The notes below the pieces were generated by a model. The model had not been told where the DNA came from. It ran no database searches and worked only from the letters and a program-made list of their open reading frames with translations. From assembly GCF_030908625.1 (NCBI RefSeq), contig NZ_CP133133.1, forward strand, positions 1,612,001 through 1,676,000: a stretch of 64,000 nucleotides of DNA, read 5' to 3'. Positions 10,901-18,332 of the stretch are shown here, in pieces (position 1 is the stretch's first letter; the number at the start of each line of letters is the position of its first letter). The stretch comes from Paludicola sp. MB14-C6 (GTDB lineage Bacteria > Bacillota > Clostridia > Oscillospirales > Ruminococcaceae). A program made the translations under genes and the position numbers.

Positions 10901-11079
10901 CAACAACGCCAGAAACACCAACAACACCAATAGCTCCAGAAAAGCCAAAGCCGATTATTTCAAAACCAAATCCTCAAACTGGTGATAATAGAGATGCTAT
11001 TTTGCTTGTAACACTTCTTCTCGTTTTAGCTGGCGGTGTATTAACGCTATTGTTAAAGCGTAGGAAAGACTGTAAATAA
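7957..11079 (+). CDS. Large cell-wall-anchored repeat surface protein (NPQTG)
   Basis: 1040-residue secreted protein. A signal peptide covers about residues 1-33 (basic start, hydrophobic core, cut near VFAKG). The body is rich in Thr, Asn and Gly, with short repeats such as ITINGGNT, VKITGGNVTLFG and VTINGGRIF, as in right-handed beta-helix or carbohydrate-binding domains of the Cthe_2159 type. A Pro/Thr-rich spacer precedes the C-terminal NPQTGD motif, a hydrophobic stretch and the basic tail KRRKDCK. This is a sortase anchoring signal, so the protein is expected to be covalently attached to the wall. No sortase gene is in the window. An AAAAGGAG ribosome site precedes the ATG. It lies downstream of the putative LytTR operator. 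Ligand unknown. Confidence 0.85.
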   Translation: MRKIKHKILSIILSVAMVTTFLPSGMFNTVFAKGSADGGDISTTGLNLSVNTPSVPTTYTAGSGTILWEPAHLEDKLVRGTITMTNATIDTTTTSKDGIILPTGLENKTVDVSVVLKGNNTIKTPNGTGIAYNNGSGVYSKSLTISEDSLGGNLTIDAKYAGIYLLNPVTVQSGTLNIKTKEGLGIGTQDPNNHITINGGNTNIESKENALQAFVSDVKITGGNVTLFGGKSIQAGGKVALSGKAKIDTSNNIAIMGGIPNALSDIFTKADTVTGTVNKVKVEVLNSLGKVRKTYNMDGTPAVPPLPPKVTIDGVEYPVISDITKTEIDLSGASEPPFPVAFKAGDGYVIYDPTTATLTLSNAVIENEQSQPLINLPLKDVKIKLVGENLLSNLTDAADATTTIIEQGGSYDIDDTQEKKAPEDFSITVSGTGTLTAISRDTMNAIATRGTFIMESGTIRNDAGMSPPCLGVTDFQMRGGDIVSSYLNIFGDTAIKGGTVVNLDTINVLGDFSMSAGSVTCSSELGKGLAVGGAVKKTGGTLNTFVGTLTTSGTSRKITLTLYDDVIAGEYDSNGKLIGPPRMMVGTNNSNDICLNIPTGKTLTFPNGSTFYTKIPEGKTFSNYITNNGTFINNGEINLPSEATKETVDEIVRVLKPKGTGFIAIGHEETFYSNDGKELAKISGDIDLSIKKPVTDNNGYSFTGNDTTGYTLTLNGVVMSGQLTLPTGVPITIITNTASILNNFNFTGGYACNLTITGSAPLSIDGIVGGTNGDTVNVVDGVNVTINGGRIFLGGSGGQGGLLHVNGTGTTLSVYSNDETAIYCDTLNVENGANITANASSRGVFALDGGVNVTNGSTLSTGCDYGVYIIDGKLNVDETSKLITNGAIAPFCIIDHTATKLLANVINLPTLPNGTKITSVTGTETGSDCTYWSLTPTGGELGVTDENNEPVTLTGAIKGLLTFAKVTNGGNGGGTTSDSEKPTTPETPTTPIAPEKPKPIISKPNPQTGDNRDAILLVTLLLVLAGGVLTLLLKRRKDCK

Positions 11080-11110
11080 ATATTAGTAGAAATATATAAG
11101 ATTACAATAA

Positions 11111-11136
11111 CCCCCACTGATTAAAGTCAGTGGGGG
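11111..11136. terminator. Terminator hairpin, left copy bracketing element 1
   Basis: Palindrome CCCCCACTGA...TCAGTGGGGG, 32 bp after the surface-protein stop. An identical 26-bp copy lies at 11547-11572 on the other side of a 410-bp element. The left copy is followed at once by the element's terminal repeat, so it lacks a T-tract. Confidence 0.8.
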
Positions 11137-11546
11137 TCAGACTGAAGAAAAAGTAGAATTTAATTTAATATCTGCAAGATATAAGGATTATTCTTGCTAT
11201 TATGTATATTGGGCTATCCGCCCAAACCTGACCATGCTTTTTGGCAATCGCCCCAAAAAGCATGGATAAAAAATGCTTTGTTTCTCAAAATTGTTTTTTA
11301 TATGACACCGCGTCTTAGTTTGTACGAAATTGATAAAGGTAAAGCTTGTGTTATATTATTTCTTCATTTGCTCCCCTAGATAATTTCTCGTAAAATCGTA
11401 ATGCGACCAGCAATTGGTCCACGCGAATAACATTTGATAAAATATTTAAATGTTGCTATATGTCATTTTAGAAAAAACAATTTTCGCAAGTAAAATTCCT
11501 CTAATATTCATTTTCTTCTTGCGCTTTAAGTTTTTCTACAAGCTGA
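11137..11546. mobile_element. 410-bp non-autonomous element (MITE), copy 1
   Basis: Ends are TCAGACTGAAGAAAAAG (left) and TTTTTCTACAAGCTGA (right), which match the ends of the complete IS1182-type element at 62165-63691. The interior shares no obvious similarity with that element but is closely similar to copies at 31687-32092 and 44675-45083 (opposite orientation here). It has an internal 13-bp stem CCATGCTTTTTGG / CCAAAAAGCATGG and a second small stem GGGC/GCCC. A short TTG-initiated reading frame inside is frameshifted in copy 2 and is not believed to be a gene. Both flanks are the same 26-bp hairpin, interpreted as a long target duplication. Confidence 0.85.
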
Positions 11547-11572
11547 CCCCCACTGATTAAAGTCAGTGGGGG
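11547..11572. terminator. Terminator hairpin, right copy bracketing element 1
   Basis: Exact second copy of the 26-bp palindrome at 11111-11136, abutting the right terminal repeat of the element. An AT-rich tail with short T runs follows. Confidence 0.8.
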
Positions 11573-11714
11573 TTACGCTTAATACTAATTTTATTTTAAC
11601 TTTTTAAAACCGCACAAATTAATTCTTTTCCACAATATTTAAATGCTACATCATAAACTTTATCCAAAATTGCATTAAATTAGCCTAAGAAAATAGGTGG
11701 TTTGTGAAATATAG

Positions 11715-12995
11715 TTATTCCCCCATGGGCAATACCACTCTGAGCGTAAAAATATTCCCGCCAGCCTCAAATGCTGCAAAGCCGTTTCTTTTTTTCGCAA
11801 TTGCTACAATTGAACGACAGCCAAAGCCATGATGCTCTTGTGTTGAAATAGGTATATCATCTTTTATCTGTATTTCACCAGTATATGCATTTTGTATCAT
11901 AATTAACAGCTTATTTCGGTTCATAGAGCAGCTTACCCGAATAATTCGCAAAGACTTGTCCTCTATTCTACTTGCTGCGTTAATTGCATTTTCCGAACCA
12001 TTAGATAGAATACTGCAAAACTCCGTATCAGCGATTTCAAGTTTTATTGGAAGTTTTGCCTCAACAATAAAACTTACTCCTACTTTTTTAGCCTTGTTGT
12101 GAAATGATGAAATCACAAGATTTGCGGTATTATTTTCGCAAAATATACTTGGAGTAGTTTCATCTAATTCTTTTTGTTCCTGTAATAAATAATTTTTAAT
12201 TTTTTCCAAATTCCCACTCTCTGCAAAACTATATAGCAGGGATAAATGATGTCGCAAATCATGACGATAAATACGAGCTATTTCTTGTGATGCCTTGGCG
12301 CTTTGGATATCGTTTGATGCCTGTTCTAGCTGCATAGAAAGCATAGTATTATCTAATTCAATCTGGTTTCGCTTTTGTACCTCTTTATGGTACATCACGA
12401 TAAACAACACATAGAAAAGTGCCATCGCCGCAGGAAGAAATTCAGCAATCATTTTAATGCCTTGATAGAGCATATCGGAATAAACGGTGGTTACATAATC
12501 AAAAAGATAATAAAATAACGGTAACCCACCAAAAAGAAATAAGCCTCTACGTGAATAAGCCATGGCAGAGTGTGCAGAATTAGTAAAATACCGCCTCAGA
12601 ACAGAATAAAAGATGATGATACATACGGTGTAGACAAGCAAAAAAGCCATTCTTGTATGAAAAGCAAATTCTGCAACGCTTGCTACCCAGCGCGGAAGTT
12701 GACAGCAAAAATAAGCTGTTAGCACACTAACTACCGCAATGCCTGGTTTCTTCTTAAAGCCGATAATCAAAATTAGTATCAAAGGAAGATGGGAGATAAA
12801 AGGATAGATTTTCTTTGTAAATGTCAAGCCGAAAACAAGACCACAAACTATTTGTATCAATAAAACCGTTACTATGATAAAGCCGGTGAGCCACTTCTGC
12901 TTTCTGTTTGTGTATCCACCAGCAAAGTCCACAGAGAGCAAAACCCCATATATTAAAACTAACCCATAGTTAAGGCTTTCAAATGCTTGCGTCAT
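11715..12995 (-). CDS. AgrC-like sensor histidine kinase (GHKL type), pair 2
   Basis: 426-residue membrane kinase, paralogous to the one at 5147-6496. About six hydrophobic segments fill the first ~190 residues, then a coiled stretch, then the H-box IYRHDLRHHLSLLYSF, an N-box NGSENAINAASR and a G-box HHGFGCRSI. The start is taken at the ATG that overlaps the regulator's stop as TGATG, after AGAGGGTG; a longer in-frame start lies 21 bp upstream but overlaps that ribosome site. It should signal to the adjacent LytTR regulator. As with pair 1, no AgrB/AgrD genes are present, so the inducing peptide, if any, comes from elsewhere. Confidence 0.88.
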   Translation of the reverse strand: MTQAFESLNYGLVLIYGVLLSVDFAGGYTNRKQKWLTGFIIVTVLLIQIVCGLVFGLTFTKKIYPFISHLPLILILIIGFKKKPGIAVVSVLTAYFCCQLPRWVASVAEFAFHTRMAFLLVYTVCIIIFYSVLRRYFTNSAHSAMAYSRRGLFLFGGLPLFYYLFDYVTTVYSDMLYQGIKMIAEFLPAAMALFYVLFIVMYHKEVQKRNQIELDNTMLSMQLEQASNDIQSAKASQEIARIYRHDLRHHLSLLYSFAESGNLEKIKNYLLQEQKELDETTPSIFCENNTANLVISSFHNKAKKVGVSFIVEAKLPIKLEIADTEFCSILSNGSENAINAASRIEDKSLRIIRVSCSMNRNKLLIMIQNAYTGEIQIKDDIPISTQEHHGFGCRSIVAIAKKRNGFAAFEAGGNIFTLRVVLPMGE

Positions 12996-13717
12996 CACTG
13001 CACACCCTCTTTCCAAAACAGTTGTCGGATATAGGCGTCCCGCACCTCTTTATATAGCGTGCGTGATACAGGAATATTGTTGCCTTGATGCGTTATAATT
13101 TCTCTTTGAGTAAGCTGGTCTATTTGATACAAATTAACAATATAAGAACGGTGCGTTCGTTTAAATTCTGGTCTTGCAAGCAGTGCTTGCTCAAATTCCA
13201 CAAGTCGCGCCGTTACCTTACGAACGCTTTTGTCTGAAAGATGAAAATACACCTGCTTATTTATGACCTCCACATAAGAAAGCCTTGAAAATAAAATTCG
13301 AGTCATCCCGTTTTTTGCCTTAATGGTCAGCCCTTCCTGTGGCTTTTGACTATCTTGTAAAAATTCGTCTAGCACAGAAAATAGGCGTTTCTCGCATACC
13401 GGCTTTAAAATATAATCCATTGCTTTAACATTGTAACTTGCAACGGCAAATTCTGGTGAAGAGGTCAAAAATACAATTTTTACATCGGTGTCAAAACTGC
13501 GAATTTCTTTTGCCACTTCCATTCCATTTATTACAGGCATTATTACATCTAAAAGATATAGTGAATAATCGCCAGCTTTTGCTGTAGCAAGCAACTCTAC
13601 TTCGCTTTGAAAGGCTTGATAAGTAAACATAACCGTATGCTCTTTTTTATATTTTTCTAAAAGCAATATCATATTATTAAGTTCATTTTTATCATCATCG
13701 CAGATTGCAATACGCAA
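12995..13717 (-). CDS. LytTR-type response regulator (AgrA-like), pair 2
   Basis: 240-residue regulator. The TTG at 13717 is chosen because GGAGGGG lies 6 nt before it; the in-frame ATG at 13732 lies inside that ribosome site. The receiver domain begins RIAICDDDKNE, with the phospho-acceptor Asp in YLLDVIMPVINGMEV. The LytTR domain (about residues 130-235) includes LSYVEVINKQVYFHL, FKRTHRSYIVNLYQI and NNIPVSRTLYKEV. Transcribed as a unit with its kinase and divergent from the small membrane protein and surface protein at 13938-16036, mirroring the arrangement of pair 1 and suggesting control of the neighbouring surface gene. Confidence 0.9.
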   Translation of the reverse strand: MRIAICDDDKNELNNMILLLEKYKKEHTVMFTYQAFQSEVELLATAKAGDYSLYLLDVIMPVINGMEVAKEIRSFDTDVKIVFLTSSPEFAVASYNVKAMDYILKPVCEKRLFSVLDEFLQDSQKPQEGLTIKAKNGMTRILFSRLSYVEVINKQVYFHLSDKSVRKVTARLVEFEQALLARPEFKRTHRSYIVNLYQIDQLTQREIITHQGNNIPVSRTLYKEVRDAYIRQLFWKEGVQ

Positions 13718-13937
13718 TTGTATCCCCTCCATTGAAGCTCATACGACTCACGTGTCTATTAAATAACACCGAATTAATAGATTAATCATATCATAAATTT
13801 GTTTGTTCTTCTACCTCTTTTTTCATTTCAAGTCGTTTTACACTACAACTCACGCCAAGTACCTCTTTTATTTTTGCAATCTGGTATGATGTTATTGCAT
13901 TAATAGGGTTTCTTGTATATAAAAGGAGGGAATCAGT

Positions 13938-14261
13938 TTGGCCACAATGGTTGCATATTCTGTTGCCATTTTTAGCATGATTGCATTTATTGCTCTATGG
14001 TTTTGGATGGTGAAAAAAGAGCTAAAAGCAAAACGTAATATGGTGGGGAGTGCCAAAGCGCAGCTTGACGCTAGCCGAACGCAGCGAATGAAAACAACGG
14101 ACACTCTCGAAGCGCAAAAGGCACAAGAAATATTGGTTAGAAGTATTAACATCTATCAGCAATCACTGGAGCTGTACAAAAAAGCTCTCCACAAGCCATG
14201 GAACTATCTTCCTGGGTTAATAATGGGGTTTCGCTTTGTTGGAAAAGAGGATATTCATTAA
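13938..14261 (+). CDS. Small single-pass membrane protein, unknown function
   Basis: 107 residues, TTG start 7 nt after AGGAGGG. One N-terminal membrane segment (about residues 4-25, MVAYSVAIFSMIAFIALWFWMV) is followed by a basic, coiled-coil-prone cytoplasmic part with many Lys, Glu and Gln residues (about 28-85). No known family is recognised. It lies between a divergent LytTR regulator and a surface protein whose start is 74 bp downstream, so it may be co-transcribed with that protein. A role in regulation or secretion of the surface protein is only a guess from position. Confidence 0.6.
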   Translation: MATMVAYSVAIFSMIAFIALWFWMVKKELKAKRNMVGSAKAQLDASRTQRMKTTDTLEAQKAQEILVRSINIYQQSLELYKKALHKPWNYLPGLIMGFRFVGKEDIH

Positions 14262-14335
14262 ACCATTCAAGAGGAGATTCAGAATCTGAAATCAAGTTTA
14301 AATTAGTACAGTTCAGTTAGGGAGGAAATATTAAC

Positions 14336-16036
14336 ATGAAAAAAAGAATTTTAAGTCTAGTTGTTTTGCTTTGTGTGGTGATAGCATGGATGCCAACAAC
14401 AGTATTTGCAGCTGATGTGACACCGATATATGTGTGTGGCACAGAAATCACAGGTGGAGGATACTGGCTAAATGACGGCAATGGAGGTATTACAACCACA
14501 AACGCAAGTTCAAGCAACTATAACGTTAAGTATGACACTAGCACTAAAAAACTAACTCTGAATGGTGCAAATCTTACTTATAATAATAATACAATTTATA
14601 CACAACAAGTATCCGATAGTTCTGGGCTTGACATTGTGTTGGAGGGTACAAACTCAGTAACTAGCACCTCATCAGGGGATGCTGCATTGAACACCCTTGG
14701 CAGCGGAAATATTAAAATTCAAGGTAGTGGCTCTCTTACCGCAACTGGTGTATATTCAGGTATTTATGCTTTTAATGATATCATTATTGATAGTGGGACA
14801 ATTGTTGCCACAGGTACAACTTATGCAATTGAGAGTAATAGGGGAGACATCATTATTAACGGTGGTACAGTTACTTTCAAGAGTAGCACGCAAGCTATGC
14901 ACCAAGCACCAAAATTAGGTGCCTATACTAACGTCAACATCACCGCAAGCACCGATGTTAGTGGGGCACCGCCAGTTACATGCAATCCAGCCAATATAAA
15001 CACCTACAAATACCTCAAGTTTGAGCAAGGCAGCACACCTCCTACAATTACAGTAAAAATTCAATACGTTAACAAAAAAGGCTTTTCCATTAAACCTGAA
15101 GAAAATATAGAAGTTAAAGTCGGCGATACCCTTACAGCTCCAAACATTGATGGGTATACACCGTATAAGTTTATTTCCTATGGTCTTACATCTGTTGGTG
15201 GCGATACATCTATCTATAGTGATGAAATAGGTACAATTGAAAATCCTGTAAATACTGTAGAAATTAAAACTATAGAGCCGTTACATCTTAGTCCCGCCAT
15301 CTACATCTATTACACACTATCTAGCTATACCATCAGTGGAACGATTAAGGGTAGTGACACTCAAAAAGGTATTGCAGCTACCGTTCAATTAAGAAACGCA
15401 ACTGGTGATGTAATCGCTACCTCAACCGCTAGTGCCACAGGGGAATATACTTTCTCCAATATTATTGCAGGTACTTATACGATAGCAGTAAGCCATAAAG
15501 GATATAATGATGGTACTATAAACAATGTTATTGTATCGAATGCAAATATAACAAATAAGGATATAACATTAACTAAAACCGCAGTTGTTGTGCCACCAAC
15601 TCCTATAACCCCACCAGCTGCTGAACAACCAAAAATCATCGAGGGCGCAAATCAATCTGTTGAGCAAGGAAAGGATGCAACCTTTAGATCCAATGCAGAT
15701 ATGAAAGATTTTGTAAAAGTTTTAATTGATGGTAAAGAAGTTCCTCCAGAACATTATATTCTAAAGGAAGGCAGTACTATTGTTACACTAAAGGCTGATT
15801 ATGTAAAGAAACTCAGTGCAGGTAACTATACATTAAGCATTGTTTCAACAACTGGCTCAGCAGACACGCAGTTTTCTGTTGTAAAAACAGGAACCCCTTC
15901 CGACCAAACCAATTCATTGGTAAAAAATCCACAAACAAGTGATAACACAAATGCCCTTTTGTTTTCAATACTTCTTATTGCTTTTGCCGGCGGAGCATTA
16001 ACGCTAATCCTAAAACTTAGAAAAGACTGCAAATAG
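14336..16036 (+). CDS. Wall-associated surface protein, NPQTS-type C-terminus
   Basis: 566-residue secreted protein. Signal peptide about residues 1-25 (cut near VFAAD). The first third resembles the beta-helical carbohydrate-binding repeats of the larger protein at 7957 (IKIQGSGSLTATG, IIINGGTVTF). Then comes a MucBP-like strand region (KIQYVNKKGFSI), a carboxypeptidase-regulatory-like domain (YTISGTIKGSDTQKG to NKDITLTK), a Pro-rich linker and an X2-like domain. The tail has NPQTSD in place of NPQTGD, then a membrane stretch and LRKDCK. The shared tail with the larger protein suggests the same anchoring route, but the Gly to Ser change may impair sortase cleavage. GGGAGG ribosome site. Confidence 0.82.
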   Translation: MKKRILSLVVLLCVVIAWMPTTVFAADVTPIYVCGTEITGGGYWLNDGNGGITTTNASSSNYNVKYDTSTKKLTLNGANLTYNNNTIYTQQVSDSSGLDIVLEGTNSVTSTSSGDAALNTLGSGNIKIQGSGSLTATGVYSGIYAFNDIIIDSGTIVATGTTYAIESNRGDIIINGGTVTFKSSTQAMHQAPKLGAYTNVNITASTDVSGAPPVTCNPANINTYKYLKFEQGSTPPTITVKIQYVNKKGFSIKPEENIEVKVGDTLTAPNIDGYTPYKFISYGLTSVGGDTSIYSDEIGTIENPVNTVEIKTIEPLHLSPAIYIYYTLSSYTISGTIKGSDTQKGIAATVQLRNATGDVIATSTASATGEYTFSNIIAGTYTIAVSHKGYNDGTINNVIVSNANITNKDITLTKTAVVVPPTPITPPAAEQPKIIEGANQSVEQGKDATFRSNADMKDFVKVLIDGKEVPPEHYILKEGSTIVTLKADYVKKLSAGNYTLSIVSTTGSADTQFSVVKTGTPSDQTNSLVKNPQTSDNTNALLFSILLIAFAGGALTLILKLRKDCK

Positions 16037-16149
16037 GCTGTATTTGTAGGAATGTATAAGAGTAACAACCTCCGCCTAAGCCAAAGGCATGATTAATCCC
16101 TATAAGGGCATATTACAAATATAATACCTAAAGGAATTCCGATAACCCA

Positions 16150-16383
16150 TTATTTAAGATACCCTGTATTTGGGGTTATACTTATCAACATATATATGTG
16201 GTCAGAACATGCATTTGCTTCTATTATTTCTACTCCTTTTTGCTCACATAGTTTTCTGAGTATTTGTCCTATATCTATTGTTATTTCTCGGTATATTACT
16301 TGTCTTCTATATTTTAGTGCAAACACTATATGGCTTCCGTCTTTTCTGAACCCTATGCATAGCACAGGATTTTCATTAGACAA
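16150..16383 (-). pseudogene. Degenerate IS200/IS605 TnpA fragment
   Basis: 77 residues matching the middle of IS200-type Y1 transposases (SHIVFALKYRRQVIYREI, DIGQILRKLCEQKGVEIIE). The expected H-u-H metal site reads DHIYM, so the second His is replaced by Tyr. The frame jumps from LISITPN to GYLK, skipping residues, and the C-terminal catalytic Tyr helix is missing. The N-terminus is also not original. It is a dead remnant lying between the surface protein gene and the tRNA terminator. Confidence 0.75.
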
Positions 16384-16384
16384 T

Positions 16385-16417
16385 AAAAAGAACCTACTCT
16401 AACGAGCAGGTCCTTTT
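16385..16417 (-). terminator. Terminator downstream of tRNA-Ser
   Basis: Hairpin with arms AAAAAGAACCTACTC and GAGCAGGTCCTTTTT around a TAAC loop, 5 bp after the tRNA CCA end. A near copy lies at 3543-3575, inside the other end of the putative island. Confidence 0.75.
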
Positions 16418-16421
16418 TATT

Positions 16422-16514
16422 TGGCGGAGAAGGAGGGATTCGAACCCTCGATGAGCTATTAACCCATACACGAGTTCCAGTCGTGCGCCATAAACCGGGC
16501 TAGGCGACTTCTCC
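16422..16514 (-). tRNA. tRNA-Ser (anticodon GGA)
   Basis: 93-nt serine tRNA on the minus strand with encoded CCA. The acceptor stem is GGAGAAG/CTTCTCC, the anticodon stem is CACGA/TCGTG around the loop CTGGAAC (anticodon GGA, reads UCC/UCU), there is a long variable arm as expected for Ser, and the T-loop is TTCGAAT. Its last 21 nt are repeated at 3408-3428. Confidence 0.97.
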
Positions 16515-16600
16515 ATATTCATTTTTGAATGCTTTACTATTATACTCAAAATGCAAGCTTCTGTCAACTGCAAAAAATTTGAAATTATAATTAAATCCCA

Positions 16601-17155
16601 TTACTTATCTTTTTGAATGGCTAAAATATAAGGTGGTGCTTTCTTATTAACAAAATTATATTGTAAAACAGTAAACTTTCGATTATCTAAATTCACACAA
16701 TAATCAAATACAATATTACTTTCAATTGCACCGTTTTTATGTCCTTGATAAACAACAATAATTAACAATCCTCCAATTTTAAGTAGATTTATTGCTTTTT
16801 GAATTGCTTGTATTGTTGTTTCGGCTAGCGTTGTAATTTGTTTGTTACAAGATGGAAGATACCCTAAATTAAATATTCCACCATCAATTACTGAATGAAT
16901 ATAACAATCTAAATTACTGTGTGAGTCATTAATAAGAGTGATTTTCTCCATATTAGCATGGTTTTCTTGCAGCAATAACTTTGTGTTTTCTAATGCGATT
17001 TCCTGTATATCAAACGCAATCAGCATAGATTCGGGAAATTGCTGATGTAAAAACAACGTATCATTGCCATTTCCCATTGTGAAATCCACAAGTACATCTC
17101 CATCATGAAAATGCATCAGCATCAGTTCTTTTGTAAAATCTAATATATTTTTCAT
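16601..17155 (-). CDS. mnmM: MnmM-like tRNA methyltransferase (YtqB family)
   Basis: 184-residue class I SAM-dependent methyltransferase of the family formerly called YtqB or putative rRNA methylase. Members methylate the wobble uridine derivative nm5(s2)U34 to mnm5(s2)U34 in tRNA. The SAM site shows VDFTMGNGNDTLFLHQ at about residues 23-38, with the acidic residue after strand 2 in LIAFDIQEIAL. The family-typical segment FNLGYLPSCNKQIT follows, and the C-terminus ends with VNKKAPPYILAIQK. Length is normal. It stands alone between tRNA-Ser and the divergent esterase operon. Confidence 0.85.
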   Translation of the reverse strand: MKNILDFTKELMLMHFHDGDVLVDFTMGNGNDTLFLHQQFPESMLIAFDIQEIALENTKLLLQENHANMEKITLINDSHSNLDCYIHSVIDGGIFNLGYLPSCNKQITTLAETTIQAIQKAINLLKIGGLLIIVVYQGHKNGAIESNIVFDYCVNLDNRKFTVLQYNFVNKKAPPYILAIQKDK

Positions 17156-17405
17156 GGGCTACTCCTATTGTATTACTTTTCTTTTACTTTACTATGATGA
17201 AAAACAGATGTCAACAATGAAAAAAGAATCAATACAATTTACTTAAAATTTCATTTTTTCTGTTGTCACTGATGAAAACATATTTGAATCATAAAGCTAA
17301 AATGGCAATAATAATATAACAATATGCATTGAATTTTATCCCTTTTTTCTGTTATACTTTAAATTAGGTAATAAAATAGTATTATATTTGGAAAGGAAAA
17401 CTTAA

Positions 17406-18332
17406 ATGTCAATTAGTAAGCTGATGTTAGCTGCGTTAAAAGCTTTGTCTTATCCGGATATAGATGTTAAAAATAATTATAAATTTGAGCGTCAAGTTAT
17501 CAACGCAACGCATGTGCATTTGTTAAAACCATTATACCACACTTGGGATGAAACGATATCCACAGATGATTATGATATTCCGGTAAAATTATTTTCTCCT
17601 AATGAGGAGCGAGATCATCCTGTTTTGTTGTTTTTTCATGGCGGTGGATGGGTAACAGGTAACGTTGACAGCTATCATAAGGTTTGTGCCAATATGGCGA
17701 AACTCACAAAACATATTGTTGCTTCTGTTGACTATCGACTAGCACCGGAATATAAATTTCCTATTGGGTTAAATGATTGCTATGCAGTAGCAAAAGCGGT
17801 TATGATAAACAGGCGATTTTTAACAACCCCACAAAACAAGCTTATTTTAGCTGGTGATAGTGCAGGGGGAAATTTAGCTGCTGCTGTATCATTAATGGCA
17901 AGAGACAAAGGTGAATTTACCGTTGCAAAACAAATACTGCTATATCCATCCACATATCATGACCATACGGATTCTTCTCCATTTGATTCTGTACGTCAAA
18001 ATGGAACAGATTTTTTACTTACATCCAAAAAGATAAGTGATTATATGGAGCTATACGAATCTTCATCGGAAGATAGAACGAATCCATATTTTGCACCACT
18101 ATTAGCAGATAATTTAAAAAACCAGCCTCAAACATTAATTATAACTGCACAGTTTGACCCGCTTCGTGATGAAGCAGAAGAATATGGACGTAAATTGAAA
18201 CAAGCAGGAAATTATGTGAAAATATATAGGATCAAAGATGCATTACATGGATTTTTCTCCTTGTCACCATCTGTCATCCAAGTAAAACACACCTATAAAC
18301 TAATCAATGAATTCTTGAAAGGAGAGGATTAA
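17406..18332 (+). CDS. Alpha/beta hydrolase, HSL-type esterase
   Basis: 308-residue esterase of the hormone-sensitive-lipase family. The oxyanion-hole motif FFHGGGWVTG lies near residues 78-87, the nucleophile Ser in GDSAGGN near 158-164, the Asp probably in AQFDPLRDEAEEYG, and the His in ALHGFF near residue 281. No signal peptide, so it is cytoplasmic. The next gene, an acyltransferase-like protein, starts at the very next base after its stop codon, and a zinc-ribbon membrane protein follows, forming a tight three-gene operon. GGAAAGGAAAA ribosome site. Substrate unknown; small acyl esters are typical. Confidence 0.88.
   Translation: MSISKLMLAALKALSYPDIDVKNNYKFERQVINATHVHLLKPLYHTWDETISTDDYDIPVKLFSPNEERDHPVLLFFHGGGWVTGNVDSYHKVCANMAKLTKHIVASVDYRLAPEYKFPIGLNDCYAVAKAVMINRRFLTTPQNKLILAGDSAGGNLAAAVSLMARDKGEFTVAKQILLYPSTYHDHTDSSPFDSVRQNGTDFLLTSKKISDYMELYESSSEDRTNPYFAPLLADNLKNQPQTLIITAQFDPLRDEAEEYGRKLKQAGNYVKIYRIKDALHGFFSLSPSVIQVKHTYKLINEFLKGED

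Noticed and set aside
11194..11379. 61-residue reading frame in small element 1, similar to one at 44838-45026
   Set aside because: TTG start without ribosome site, frameshifted in the third copy, and spans the conserved hairpin; explained by homology of the mobile elements.
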